A stretch of 64,000 nucleotides of DNA, taken from assembly GCA_003290165.1 (NCBI GenBank), contig QNQO01010695.1:1-64000 (forward strand). Direction: 5' to 3'. The stretch's first letter is position 1, and every line of letters starts with the position of its first letter. The notes below the pieces were generated by a model. That model was not told where the DNA came from. It was given only the letters and a program-made list of their open reading frames with translations, and searched no databases. The DNA is from Berberis thunbergii. Its lineage: Eukaryota > Streptophyta > Magnoliopsida > Ranunculales > Berberidaceae. Positions 11,755 through 23,694 of the stretch are shown one piece after another. The translations under genes and the position numbers were made by a program.

Positions 11755-12530
11755 CATGGAGAATAACAACACAAGAATGATTAGTATTAATGGCTCTAAT
11801 TATGTGATCTGAAAGCAAAGATGGAAGATATTTTTTATTGCAAGGATTTGTATGCTCTGGTTGATGGGGATGACACCTGAAGGATATGTCAGAAGATGAG
11901 TGGAAAACATTAAATAGAAAAGTCATTGGCCATATTAGGCAATGGCTAGATGATACAGTATTTCACCATGTGTCCCTTGAGAAGTTTGCTCATTTTCTTT
12001 GGACTAAACTTTAGAACTTGTATGAAAGAAAAACTATTGCAAACAAGGCCTAATTGATTAGAAAGTTGGTGAATCTGAAATTCAAGAAAGGTAGTTCTAT
12101 TGTTGAGCACTTGAATGAGGTGCAATGTATAGTGAGTCAATTGTCAAACATGAAGATAGTGTTAGATGATGAAATGCAAACATTGTTACTTCCCAGCTTA
12201 TTACCAGATAGTTGAGAAATATTGGTGGTGTCTATTAGTAATTCGACACCGAATGGACAACTTACCATGGAGTTGGTTACTAGTAGCTTACTAAATGAAG
12301 ATAGTAGAAGGGAGTCTGCAGGTATTGATCAATCCCAAACACTTGTAACTGAAAATAGTGGGAGAAATAAACATAAGAAATATCATGGTCGTGATAAAAA
12401 CCATGATAAGTCAATAGGGATATTGAAGTCAAGTGATACAAGGTTTAGTGTCATTATTGTGGTATACCGGGTCACATTAGAAGAAATGTTGTCATTACTT
12501 AAGGGATTTGAAAGAGGGAAAGTGAAGAAA
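11755..12530 (+). pseudogene. copia gag pseudogene
   Basis: An ATG at 11755 opens a Tnt1-like gag (MENNNTRMISINGSNY). It runs into a stop after about 18 codons and continues in other frames: a retrotran-gag region at 11820-12230 and a CCHC zinc knuckle at about 12450-12500 (HYCGIPGHIRRNC, in a frame different from the surrounding one). Gag would coat the RNA in virus-like particles; this copy cannot. Confidence 0.75.
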
Positions 12531-12539
12531 ATTGATAGC

Positions 12540-14100
12540 AAAAATGCTACAGCTGTTGTTTCAAATGAACAACTTGTGGTTCATTTGTGTGGCGAAGGTG
12601 AATGTTTGCATGTTGCAAACGAAGGAAGTGAAAAGGTTATTGACACCGGTGCATCTTATCATGTTACACTAAGGAAAGATTATTTCACTACTTACAGAGC
12701 AAACAATTTTGGCAGTGTGAAGATGGGTAATACTAGTTTCTCCAAGATTGTGGGAGTAAGGAATGTGTATATCAATACTAATGTGGGCTGCATTTTGACT
12801 TTGAAAGATGTACGCCATATTCTTAATCTTCGCCTAAATTTGATTTCTAGACTTGCTTTGGACAAAAAAGGTATATGAATTATGTTAGTAATGGTGCTTG
12901 GAAACTTACCAAAGGTTCAGTTGTTGTGGCAAAGGGCAAGGTGTGTTGCACCTTATATAAGACTCAGGTGAAGCTGTGTAAGGGTGGTATGAATGCAACT
13001 GAAAGTGACACTTCTCCAAACTTGTGGAACAACGACTTGCACACATGAGTGGGAAAGATATGCAGTTCTTGGAAAAGAAGAAATTGATTCTCTCATTGAA
13101 ATGTGCCCTTCCTAACCCCTGTGATCATTGTTTATTTTGGTAAACCTCATAGAGTTACATTTCATAGATCATCAAAAGGAAAATTTGGTTTGTTAGATTT
13201 GGTTTATACTGATGTTTGTGGTCCCATTGAAATAAATTATCTTGGTGGTAGTAGATATTTCTTAACATTTATTGATGATGCATTAAGAAATGTGTGAATT
13301 TATTTCATCAGATCTAAAGACCAAGTTTTCCAGTAGTTCCATGCTAAGGTTGAAAAAGAAACATGTAAACTTTTCAAGTGTGTCCGCAAAGATAATGGGG
13401 GTGAGTACACATCAAAAGAATTTAAAACTTATTGTAATGAGTGTGGTATATGACTTGAGATGACAGTTCCTCACACTTCACAGCTTAACGGAGTGCAGAG
13501 AGAATGAATCGAACTATTGCAGAAAGGGTATGATGCTTGCTTCACATGGCTAGGTTACCGAAGGTGTTTTGGGTTGAAGTTGCTCGTACTGCTTGTTACC
13601 TCATCAACATGTCTCCTTCAGTTCCTTTAGATGATGATATTTCAGAAAGAGTGGGGGATAGAAAAAGATACTTCATACTCTCATCTGAAGGTGTTTGGGT
13701 GTACAACGTTTGTTCATGTACCCAAAGAACAAAAAACAAAGATCAAAGCTTAATGAGAAGGCATTTTCATGTATTTTCATTGACTATGGAGATAAACAGT
13801 TTGACTATAGATTGTGAGACCCTGAGAATAAGAAGATTGTTAAAAGCAGAAATGTGGTCTTTTATGAAAATCATACCATTGCAGATTTGGAGAAAGGTTG
13901 AGAAGCCCAAGCAAACAAAGAGTGAGGTACCAGATCTTAATCTACTTCCTCCTCGTTTGTCGCATGTTGAAAATGGGGGAGAATTGCCAGATGATATAGT
14001 AGGTGACCATATGCCAGAAATGAAGTTGTTGGTGATGATCATGTACAAACAGATGAAACTGAGCAAGAACAACAATGCCTTCAGCAAGACATAATAGAGC
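12540..14100 (+). pseudogene. copia protease-integrase pseudogene
   Basis: The aspartic protease is clear around 12630-12660 (VIDTGASYHVT, with the catalytic DTG). The pre-integrase segment follows. The integrase core appears at 13160-13500: [10 protein letters not shown], a FIDDA block, KDNGGEYTSKEF (the second catalytic Asp within DNG) and a QLNGV near the third acidic residue. Several stops (for example near 13048, 13297, 13335 and 13452) break it. From 13537 a 185-codon open frame covers the integrase C-terminal region and linker. Confidence 0.8.
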
Positions 14101-15368
14101 CTCAAGTAAGAAGATCTACCAGAGAGCGGCAACCATCAAAGAAGTACCCTAATTCTGAGTATGCTCTGCTTACAGAAGAATGTGAGCCAGAAAATTTGCA
14201 AGAGGTAATAACTCATAAAGATAAAGATAGTTGGATGAAAGTTATGCAAGAAGATATGAGTTCCTTGCATAAGAATGATACTTATGAGTTAGTTGAGATT
14301 CCAAAAAGTAGAAAACATTTGAAGAAAAAATGGGTGTACAAGCTAAAAAGGAATTGTGATGGAAAAAATGTGAAGCACAAAGCTCGATTAGTGGTGAAAG
14401 GCTTTGCGCAAAAGAAGGGAATAGATTTTGATGAGATATTTTCACCCATTGTGAAAATGACCTCTATTAGAGTAGCGTCGAGTTTTGTAGCTAGCCTGGA
14501 TCTTGAGATTGAGTAGTTAGATATTAAAATTGTATTTCTTCATGGGGATTTGCATGAAGAAATCTACATGGCATAACTAGAGGGTTTTGAAGTGAAAGGG
14601 AAAGAACACATGGTTTGCAAATTGAAGAAAAGTCTTTATGGGCTAAAACAAGCTCCAAGACAGTGGTATAAGAAGTTTGACTCATTTATGGTGGGTCATA
14701 GGTACAAGAGAACACTTCTAGATCATTGTGTTTATGTTAGATATTTTTCACCTAGTAGCTTCATTATTTTATTGATTTATGTTGATGATATGCTAATTGT
14801 TGGAAAAGATGTTGATATGATTGGCTAGTTGAAGAAAAATTTGTTTATGTCTTTTGATATGAAAGAGTTGGGGCCAACTCAACACATTTTTGGAATGAAA
14901 ATTGTACGCGATAGGGAAACTAAGAAGTTGTGGTTGTCACAAAAAAAGTACGTTGAACGAGTGCTTGAAAGGTTCAACATTAGTGATGCTAAGCCCATGA
15001 GCACTCCACTTGCTAATCACTTCAAGTTAAGTGTCAAGTTGTCTCTAAGCACTGATGAAGAAAAGAAGAGGATGATAGGTGTCCCATGCTCCTCTATTGT
15101 AAGGTGTTTGATGTATGCGATGGTCTGTATAAAACCAGATATTGCTCAAGCAGATGGGGTTGTGAGCATGTATCTTGATAATCCGGGAAAAGAACATTGG
15201 GATGCAGTTAGATGGATTTTGAAGTACTTGAAGGGTACTTCAAAGCTTTGTTGATGTTTTGGTAATTCAATAACCATATTGGAAGGGGTCATAGATGCAG
15301 ATATGACAGGCGATCTTCTCAAGAAGAGGTCTACTTCAAGTTATGTTTTCACTTTTGTATCTTGGCAG
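14101..15368 (+). pseudogene. copia reverse transcriptase and start of RNase H
   Basis: Reads as three successive open frames split by single stops near 14514, 14577 and 14827. RT motifs in order: WMKVMQEDMSSL, KKKWVYKLK, KARLVVKGFAQKKGIDFDE, LYGLKQAPRQWYKKFD, and the catalytic YVDDMLIV at about 14778-14800. LGPTQHIFGMKI and the PDIAQADG block follow. RNase H starts after 15254 with DADMTGD near 15300, and is cut at 15368 by a hAT insertion. The three stops are all TAG or in nearby codons, a light degree of decay compared with gag. Confidence 0.88.
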
Positions 15369-16631
15369 CAAGGATTGTGATTTCGTTTTTCGAGTTAATT
15401 TTGATTTTATGATTTTATGATTTTAAGAAATTTTTCGGTGTGTAAAGAAAAAACGTAAAAATTTTGAGAATACCGAAACATATATAATAAATTTCAAGGG
15501 TATATGAAATATGTGAAAAAATAAGATGCAATTAAATAAATCTATTAAACACATTAAATTAAACCTAAATACCATGCATATGTTAGAGTTATAAAGATAT
15601 CATTCAACACAAAAAATCAAATCTGAATTGCATAGAGTAATTATCCTAGGCCATACCTACAATAAGTAAAGAAAAGGAACATGTTAAAAAAAGAGGAAAT
15701 TAAGGTGTATGGGATGAGAGTGTTGACATCAAACCCTCCATTTATTGACTTTACTCAAGTTCATAAGTGAGAGTAATGAATCTAAATTCCTGGCCAAAAT
15801 GCACCACTAACTCTAGAGGGCCAGGGAACAATGTCTGGTTTCCTTGCCTAGGGGAACAAAAATACAATTTTGCCCCCTCTCTTTAAACACAGTCTCCAAA
15901 AAAGGTCTTTAAAGAGGGGGGGGGGCAAAATTGTATTTTCACCTCCTAGGCAGGGAAACCAGGCATTGTTCCGAGGCCCCCTAGAATTTCTGGAACTTCA
16001 TTGATTGAGGAAATTCATCAATCACCTTCAAAGGATGACGCCCAATCTCTTATTCTCATCCAAACATTCAATTAGGTTTCATTCAACTCATCTATCCAAC
16101 TCACTAAAGATAAAAACTGAGGCTTTGAAGCTCGACACAGAAACATTAAATCGATGGGTTGTGTCCTTCTGTATCATCTGATTCGATCTAGAACAAGGGC
16201 AAGTAATCGAAGAGTGTTATCCATCTGGTTGTATCTCTCAAGATGAAGAACTTCAAATTTCATTCACTTTGTTCCCAAATTCATTTTCTCAACACCAAAA
16301 CAATTGCTTCAGTATCCATGATTGCACCTTATTTTTTCACTTCCCACGCCAAGGTGGAGAAGCAACGCCTCCAGTACAAGATTTTTTCTTCTTCTCTAAT
16401 CCAGATAATTCCTTCTTTTTCTTCCGAACACTGAGACAATGGATCAATGGAAATCTGTGGAATGAAGACGACAATTGAAATTTCGTGAGCTTATCGAAAT
16501 TATCAAGAAAATTTCTCGCAATTATTGACAAGAAAATGTAAATATCAAATTCATAAATTTTCTCTTCGTAAAGTTAAACATCCATAAAATTTCACGAGAT
16601 TTTGCGAAATCTCGTGAAATCACAATCCATG
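15369..16631. mobile_element. Non-autonomous hAT transposon, 1263 bp
   Basis: The insertion begins CAAGGATTGTGATTTC and ends GAAATCACAATCCATG, a terminal inverted repeat of about 16 bp with one mismatch. It is flanked by a perfect 8-bp duplication CTTGGCAG (15361-15368 and 16632-16639). Removing it joins the two parts of the copia RNase H. Eight-base duplications and CA..TG ends indicate the hAT superfamily. Sub-terminal AAATTTC and ACGAGATTT motifs recur near the right end, including an inverted pair at 16590-16615. No transposase is seen. Confidence 0.9.
15805..15992. mobile_element. Fold-back MITE (family 2, copy A) inside the hAT
   Basis: Two long inverted arms (about 15811-15890 and 15905-15988) can pair. 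The core reads CAATTTTGCCCCCTCTCTTT on one side and AAAGAGGGGGGGGGGCAAAA on the other. The outer parts share CTAG, GGAACAATG and CTGGTTTCC. The loop is about 15 bases. Related copies lie at 46025-46238 and 46640-46744. No target duplication could be settled for this copy. Confidence 0.75.
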
Positions 16632-16639
16632 CTTGGCAG

Positions 16640-16990
16640 TTAGATTGCAAAAGTGTGTTGCCTTGTCAACGAAGCCGAATACATTATCATTACTGAAGCA
16701 GGGAAGGAAATGTTATGGTTGACAAGATTACTCAAGGAATTGGGCATGAATCAAAATAAATATGTTGTGCATCGTGACAGTCAAGGTGCCCCAGAGCTGA
16801 GCAAGAAGCCACATGCCATAGGCATACCAAGCATATTGATACTCATTACTATTGGATACGTGATGTGCTTGAGAATGATTGTTTCCAACTTGAGAAGATT
16901 CACACTAGTAAAAATCCTTTCGACATGATGACAAAAGTGGTTCATAAAAGGAACCATGAGTTTTGTAGAGAGCTCATTGGAATGACCTAA
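16640..16990 (+). pseudogene. copia RNase H, remainder
   Basis: Continues the RNase H cut at 15368: a segment resembling SLSTTEAEYI, then EAGKEMLWLTRLLKELGMNQ, a DSQ block, TKHIDTHYYWIRDV and KNPFDMMTKVV, ending ELIGMT. Two frame changes are present. It ends about 25 bases before the polypurine tract. Confidence 0.85.
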
Positions 16991-17017
16991 TGTACTTAGG
17001 CTATGATCCCCCTATGG

Positions 17018-17033
17018 CCTGGAGGGGAAGATT
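17018..17033 (+). other. Polypurine tract of the copia element
   Basis: CTGGAGGGGAAGATT lies immediately before the TGTTGGG of the 3' LTR, the expected plus-strand primer. Confidence 0.8.
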
Positions 17034-17619
17034 TGTTGGGTTCCATGGATATTATCCATGATAGGTCCAACCCATTAGGGTGGACCGGGTCTTGTGGTTC
17101 TCACGTGAGTGAGATGAATATAAAAGGTGAAGAGCACCTAGGCTGCTTGGTGCGTGAAAAGAAAAAACAACTTGTATGTGACTGTACGTGGCTGTGAGTG
17201 TGTGATCGGTCAAAGGTTTATACCTCCATTGAGAAAGAAGAAAGAAGAGGAGAAGAAGGGGGTGATTTGGAATTTGTTTGATGAGTCACAAAGTGCGTAT
17301 TGGTGTCGTTTGTTGCGAGGAATTTTCTCATTGCTTGGAATGTTGATTGAAGCTCTTGTGAGGTAACCCTTGTATCGTTCCTTGTATTTCTCAAGCCTTG
17401 GGCAAAAGGCTTGACAAGAACATTGTATTTCTTTTGATTGATTAGATTTGCCCCATGGTTTTTTACCCTTCATCTTGAAGGGTTTTCCACGTATATCTGG
17501 GTGTCTTTTATTTTTTCTAGCATTGATTATTTGCTTGCATTGATATTGGTTTGGCAATGTTAATTGATTCTTCCATTGGTAGAATTTCCTTTGTAGTTGT
17601 TTGCTTTGTTTTCCCAACA
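17034..17619 (+). repeat. 3' LTR of the copia element
   Basis: 586 bp from TGTTGGG to CCCAACA, followed by the ACTTT target duplication. Compared with the 5' LTR it has an extra GATAGGTCCAACC-type segment near 17060 and lacks the 135-bp insertion. The promoter-like TATAAAAGG is at about 17119. Confidence 0.92.
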
Positions 17620-17854
17620 ACTTTGATAGTTGGTTTGATCAATTTCGAAATTGACTTTCACTATTTAACTTCGGGTTGTAAAAAAGAGAAAGAGAGTTAT
17701 AAACGAGGCAAAGTAGGAAATAAAACCTATGCGTTTAACTAGAGGCTCAATCGATCAAGCTATATGTAGTCATGAATTTTTTTGTTTATATCCATGAAAG
17801 TAAATTTTTCTCTTTATTTTTCTTTTTTCCTTGTTTTTGTAGACACTCCATAGG

Positions 17855-20540
17855 TGGGGAATTACAACTCGAAAGATAGGTCGCTGCCGCTCGGAGAAAG
17901 AAAGCCGCAGCTCTGAGAAAGTCGTCCCCGCTCTGAGAAATCGCCGCTCTGAGGAAGAAAGCCGCCGCGACACAGGCTTAGAGGAAGAAAGGTGACGCTC
18001 TGAGGAAGAAAGTCGACGCTGATCTGGGACATAGGCTTCCGCTGCCGCCACCAAATCTGGGACGCACTGGTCGTCGCCGTGCTCATGGCTACTCTCATTC
18101 GTCTGAGCGCAGAGATTCAGAGAGAGAGAGGGTGCGAGAGGGCCTGTGAAGCACAGATTCGGCTGTGACCGACTGCGCGATGCCACTCCGCGCTGCAAGC
18201 TTGACCGGCCATCGCTCTGCCTGGCTGCGAGAGGGGATCTCTGCCTGGCCACCTGTCCCCGCCGCCACTGCCTGGCTGTCGCTCCCCACCACTGTCAAGT
18301 TTGATTACATGGTGTTGTAGGTCTGGCTAGGGTAGGGTACACCGTGGTATGATGGCTCCTCTAGTCGTCAACACTTCCTCTCCTCCAATAGGGAGTAAGG
18401 AACCTGCGAAAGAGGCTACTAAGCCTTATTTCGTCCAAATACTTGGAAAAATACTGATTGATGAGGTTAAAGATACAAATGTCGAGGGGACTAGATTCCG
18501 GAAAGAAGGAGAGTTAGCCATTGGGCTTACAGCATCTAATGAAAAACGTGGGGAAGCTTTCATGGAAAAACATGTGATAGTCTTAAAGTTCACTAGCTAC
18601 AGACCAACATTGGCAGATATTCGCGATTCGATACATCGAACCTGGGGGATTCTAGGCGATTTTTCGCTAGGTTTGCTAGATCAACGTCATGTTCTTGTCC
18701 GGCTTCAATCTGAGGCGGAAGCCAAGAAAGTCTTGGCAAGGGACTCGTTCTTGATTTCGGGAGTTTGATTCAAAGCTTTCCTGGCATGATGGTTTCAGTC
18801 TGAAAGCAGATTCGATATCGGTTCCACTATGGGTAGAGTTGCCTAACTTGCCTTTGGATTTCTTTCATCCCCCTTTTTTGAAAGCAATTGTGAACTCTTT
18901 TGGTGTCTTTTTGCGCACGGATGATCATACTCGATGTCTTTCACGCCCGGGTTATGCTCTTGTTTGTGTGGAGATGATTTTGGCGGAAAAGTTACCGAAT
19001 AGAATTTGGATGGATAGATCTAACAATAGGGGCTTTTGGCAAAGGATTGAATATCCGGGTTTCAAATATTGTGATTATTGCTCATTGCTAGGACATCAGG
19101 AGGATTATTGCAGAAAAAAGTTAGGTCATAAGGGCGATGTGAGAACACCCAACTTGGTGAAAGAAGAGAAGACTGAGAAACAAAAGGTGGAAGCCAAAGT
19201 CCTCAAGCAACAATATGTCCCAGTGGTTAAAAAAAATAAAATTTCAACGCTAGAAGCTGGCACTAGTGGTGTAAAGAATGATCAGGGTGAGGAAATCCAT
19301 GAGGACGTTGGTGCTGAGAGGCCGATGGTCAAAGATTCGGGGAATGTCATGTTGTCAAACAAATTCGAGTCACTTACGGAGACCAGAGTTGAAGATGAGA
19401 GTAATCTAATGAATCATCAATTGCCTTATAAGGCGAAGGATCCAGTCAGTGACATGGTAGAGCCAGAAACAACGGAGGAAGGACTTCTTGAGGCGGGGTA
19501 CACAACGGTTGAGATTGCAAAAGCGAAACAAGGAGAGACAATTTCAGGGCTTGCTTCGTCCCAGCCAGAGCGTGTTCTGCCAATAACAGAGCTTGCTTCG
19601 TTAGAGCAAGTCGCGTCACCAGTAGTTGGTTTGGTGAACAGAACATCAAATGCTATAGATGATGATCCAAAGAAGTTGATCCCTAGGAAAAATGCGAATG
19701 TTGACCAAGTTTTCTACAAGAATGTGATAATGCTTCAGGTAGCAGCTCAGGGCCGCAACAGAAAGCGTACGAGTATGTTTACCAATTGGAACCAGGGAGG
19801 GCGCAAGGGGTTTCAACCAAGGCTGTAGGTGGGGGCGTCGGGATCTCTAGCCCAGGAAAAAAGAAGAGCTGTGGGAATGCTTCTCTACAGATAAATGCAA
19901 TGATTCCAGGCAGCAACTCCGGACCAACAAAGGAGGATGCAGTAGCTAAAAATGATCATGTTGACAGTGGATTTGTCTATGGCTCTGGCAATGGTGTTGG
20001 CAGTGGAGTTCACGTTGGTGCTCAGACTCGTGTTCAGAGTGGTGACAAGGTGCATGACCGGAAGGTAGGGTTTCCAGCAGATGCAGGTATTGTACAAGAT
20101 GACGAAACTTTAGTGGATGCAATAGTACTTGAAGCACCGAATATAAAACATATTAACTATTTGGTTCGTAATGCTAACAGCGAAACCGAAATGAAGACCG
20201 ATACCAACATTTCGGATACAATCAATTCAGAAGAAGAAGATTTGGATGAATACACCATTAGGTCAAGAGTAGTGTCAGGTTTAAAAACAGACCAAATTCG
20301 ATTATCGAAAAGATTTGATGCTACGGACTTCAGAGACATCAATGTATATCCTCGTAGATCATCTAGAATGAAAAAAGTAACAGCAAGTATAGACATTGAT
20401 CTAGGGGTTTGGTCACTATTTATTTTGGGTTTGCTATGATGTATGTCCTCTGGTTCTTTTTATCGGGTAGTACCCCGACTGATGTAAACGATTTTTTCAA
20501 GTAATAAAAAGCCTAGTTTTCTTTAAAAAAAAAAAAAAAA
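17855..20540 (+). mobile_element. L1-type LINE derivative with ORF1 only
   Basis: A GC-rich 5' untranslated region (17855-18348), an ORF1, a short 3' end with AATAAAAAG (20502) and a 16-A tail (20525-20540) are bounded by a 13-bp target duplication GACACTCCATAGG (17842-17854 and 20541-20553). The duplication and 5' UTR show that the copy is full length at its left end. ORF2 (endonuclease-RT) is entirely missing: only about 100 bp lie between the ORF1 tail and the poly(A). The copy was therefore probably moved in trans by another LINE. It entered a site preceded by a pyrimidine-rich TTTTTGTAG. Confidence 0.88.
18349..20439 (+). pseudogene. LINE ORF1 (DUF4283 and zinc knuckle), two frameshifts
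   Basis: ORF1 starts at the ATG at 18349 after the GC-rich leader; a second Met follows directly. Residues about 20-140 resemble DUF4283, the RNA-binding N-terminal domain of plant L1 ORF1 proteins (YFVQILGKILIDEVKD; FLISG at the end). The frame shifts by one base near 18765 and continues to a CCHC knuckle CDYCSLLGHQEDYC at about 19070-19110, then a charged, low-complexity tail. A second shift near 19790-19828 leads to a further 200 codons with an acidic stretch (SEEEDLDEYT) and a basic end (RRSSRMKK). With both shifts repaired the product would be about 690 residues. ORF1 is an RNA chaperone that coats LINE RNA; this copy is broken. Confidence 0.82.
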
Positions 20541-20553
20541 GACACTCCATAGG

Positions 20554-22160
20554 AAAGCTTAGGCAAATTCTGACAGTTTATTAATTTTGAAAATTAGACA
20601 TGAATTGCTAAATTCAAACCAATTGTCAACAAAATTTAATTCCTCGCACTGGTATGTGGTACTCATTCCTTGTGTAGTCAAGAGAATCTTCAAACATCAA
20701 AAGAAAGTAAGGTGTTTTGTTATAAGTTTAGGTCCAAAACATGTTCCCATTGATGCGAACATCGGATACTAGATTGGGCACCCAATTAAAATGCTTCAAG
20801 AGGCCATTAAACACCGAAGCAAGTGAAGCGAGGGAGAAAACACCTTGGGCGTGCTATAGGCCGGCCACTGGGGCCCAGTGATCCTTAAATCTAGAAAAAT
20901 CCATTTATCAAGATATTTACTCATTGTTTGTTTGAAATATTTTATTTTATTGTATTTCAAACATCTTTATTTTATTTTGAGTTTAATCCCCTTTTATTGT
21001 ATTTTAAAATATTGGGATTTTCACCCCCACATCAACAAGATCTCTAAAAGGGCTGCAAAAATAAGGCTTCATAGACGTGTGAGCCGTGTACCATTTGAGA
21101 GAGTTTAATCTCCATCTTGCACATTTTTCCCACTTCCATTAATATCAACGTGGCATTTCTCGCTTTTTGCCACTCTCATTGCTATATATTAGTCTTTGGC
21201 ATGCCTCTCTCATTGCTATATACTAAAGAGGTTTTGCCTTAACAATTTTATAGTTAATTTCAACTTTCATTCGATTAATACACTTGGAACGATTTGAATA
21301 ATTTTCGTAAATGGTTGAACTATTATATTATTAACTAGAGTTAGAAATGAATGTTGTTTTTAAATTAAAAGAACACTTTTTTTTTTTACTTGTATTCGAA
21401 TTGGCGATTTTAGTTGTTTGAGAGTTATTCTTAAACATTGAATCCATATTCCTCCGTTTGGGTTTAGAAGATAATTCTTTATTTATTTTTTTAGCATTAG
21501 ATGTGAGTGCGCTTAAATGATTTGGTTGGGATATCTAATTTTGCACTTTTTCTGTTTATCATTTTTTTTTCTCCACCCATATACTGTTTTTAGTCTACCC
21601 ATTTATTATGTATTCTCCCTCTAATTTTATGCTTGAAATAAAAATCTGAATTTCTGTGATCTTGTTATTTTGTCCACAGTTGCATGTTTTAATCCTTAAT
21701 TGTTATGATACTTTCTCTACTTCTTGAATTTCAAATACTATTCAAAGCACTTATCCTAAAATATCAAAGGCCAAAAAGAAAAAGAAAAAAAACAAGTGAT
21801 GAGGAAGAAAAATGTTACAACCCCTATTGCAGGTTCTGGTTAGGAGGTATGGGCTTAAGTATTGAAGACAATAAAACAAGAGGGGTGGAAGAAAAGTGCT
21901 TGAAGCCGACAGGATTTGGTGGTAATAATAAATTTTTTTTGTCCTGTAAGAAGTATCAGAATTATTTTGGAACAAGGAGTGACCTTTTGCCACTGGAAAT
22001 TGTTGGAAAACTTTTTGACCCATTAGCTCCAGAGTTAGTCCAAGAGTAGGTATGGAAAGAACAACCCATTAGTTGCAATAGGTTCGAGGCCCAGTGGGTT
22101 AAAATATCGGTGAAAATTGGAGACTTTGTCAAACTGTTTTGGCAATTTTGATTGTGATAA
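20554..22160. other. Unassigned spacer
   Basis: No recognisable gene. A 114-codon open frame at 21705-22049 (basic KRPKRKRKKTSDEEEK, then two cysteine pairs) has no known relatives that I can name. It could be an exon or chance. A nearly repeated CTCTCATTGCTATATA(T/C)TA occurs at 21171 and 21209. Otherwise AT-rich. Confidence 0.5.
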
Positions 22161-22190
22161 CACTACACCAAAATGACCATTTTGTAACAC
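22161..22190 (+). mobile_element. CACTA-like transposon terminus
   Basis: CACTACACCAAAATGACCAT starts here after TAA. It matches the usual start of plant CACTA (En/Spm) elements, with an inner inverted pair (AAAATGA..CATTTTG). A reverse-complement end (GGTGTAGTG) was not found within the next 15 kb, so either the element is truncated or the match is coincidental. Confidence 0.4.
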
Positions 22191-23694
22191 AACCAAAATT
22201 TATTTGTATGATTTTTGGCATGTTATAATATTTGTAATAGTTTAATTAAATAGCTACTGTTTTTGTATGATTCAATCACTGACATCTGCCAACCCTTTCA
22301 GGCTCTCTCGTGATGCTAAGATAATCTCAAACTCTCTCTTGATACAATCACTTTTGGATAAAAAAAAAATCAAACTCTCTCTCCTTGGACGAGCTCCCTC
22401 TACAAACTCTCCGTCCCTCCTTCCCTCGACCACAATCTCAGGTTAGGGTTTCGACTCTCGAATTTGATTAGCGATGCCGAAAGTTTCACTTCATCTCTTC
22501 ACTTTCTCGCTCCAACTCATCAGCGATCGCTCCAAGGTTAGGGTTTCGATACACTTTGAGCAAATCTCGATTATACTTCTTTCAAGTACTGATTCTTCTT
22601 CTTCCACTAACTCATACGAATTTGTGTTATAGATTCTCTCATTTTGTGTGTTTCAACTAATTTAAAGTTCATATCAAGAGTTTTGCAGGATTTGGCAATA
22701 TTGGTTTAATATATGAAGTAGTTGTTATGCAATGATTATGAGGATGCATTGTTGGTTAAGTGAGGTTTGCTGAAATTTTGATTGTTGATCATTTACGTGT
22801 TATGAAGCATATGTGGATTTAGAGGTTGATTTGGTTAGAATTGGGCAATTAATGATGTTTGATTTGGAAATATTTGAATATTATGAGGGATGATAGGGCA
22901 CATTATGGCATTATATTCATAGTTTGATTTAAACATATACAATTTCTCTGATTCCGCGAAATTATTTTACTGTATGATATTTAGTTGATTATAGCAGTGC
23001 AAAATTTTATTTTACTGTATGATTATGAGTGTTGGTATGCTAAACATTTGTTGGTATACACTTGGTAGTAGTTTGATTGAATGCAACCCGTAGATATGAG
23101 ATTTGAGAATCATGAAGTGCTAGGATGCCCTAAGACAACTGTGACATGCTCTAGTGAAATCATCAGCTATTCATCAAGTACCACACATACATAATGATAA
23201 ACTCCATAAAAACGAGTAGATTCATGATTTTTTAATAATTATTTTTAGTTAACCATGAATTACTAATGAATCGTGCATCCTTGAGAAAATTTTGTAGGAT
23301 TGGTCATGTGGTTGTGCAGAGGTTTAAAACCGTAAAAAGCCATAGAATGCTCACTGCAAGCAATTTTACCTCCAGCATTTCAAGTGGCCTTGCTGAGTTC
23401 ATGTCACACACCTTAAAATGCAACTTGTAGATATGAAATTTTTTCTTGAACCACACCAATACCATGCATGTTGTCTTTTTGTCCATCTCATTTTGTCCCA
23501 TTCATCTCAATTTGCTATATAAACTTAGGTGAGGTGAGCACATGCATTAGTTTGTGAATTTGCTATATAAATGGAGCGATGAACTCGTTGTTTCTGATCC
23601 AAAGAATGAAGTAAATTTTCTAAAATTATGTCTTAATTCACTCTTTTTTACTGCTAGTTATGGTAAAGTCATTGTTGCGTGCACTGATTTCTAG
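22191..23694 (+). other. Leader-like region upstream of the DUF547 exons
   Basis: A CT-rich stretch at 22300-22440 with repeated CTCTCTC is followed by two copies of GGTTAGGGTTTCGA (22440 and 22537). This is the look of a plant 5' untranslated region and first intron. A short ATG frame MPKVSLHLFTFSLQ (22474) lies between them. Then about 1.1 kb of AT-rich, intron-like sequence. No further coding exon is recognised. Confidence 0.45.

Larger units (their letters stand above)
10997..17619 (+). mobile_element. Ty1/copia retrotransposon (Tork/Tnt1-like), 6.6 kb
   Basis: Long terminal repeats of 709 and 586 bp start TGTTGGG and end CCCAACA (mutated to CCCAATA in the left copy). They flank an internal region with an initiator-Met primer site, gag, protease, integrase, reverse transcriptase, RNase H and a polypurine tract, in copia order. 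The element is bounded by a perfect 5-bp target duplication ACTTT (10992-10996 and 17620-17624). Stops and frameshifts in every domain, an extra segment in the left LTR and a hAT transposon in RNase H show that it is inactive. The RNase H end (KNPFDMMTKVV) and the gag start (NNNTRMISINGSNYVIW-like) point to the Tork/Tnt1 lineage. Confidence 0.92.

Noticed and set aside
16243..16531. Possible protein-coding exon within the hAT element
   Set aside because: Overlapping short frames on both strands, none with a recognisable motif or splice sites. Composition matches the surrounding non-coding element.
17770..18298. Two or three overlapping frames upstream of LINE ORF1 on the minus strand
   Set aside because: They are read against the LINE direction in its GC-rich 5' UTR and carry simple repeats (SERR, RRLSSS). 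No independent gene evidence.
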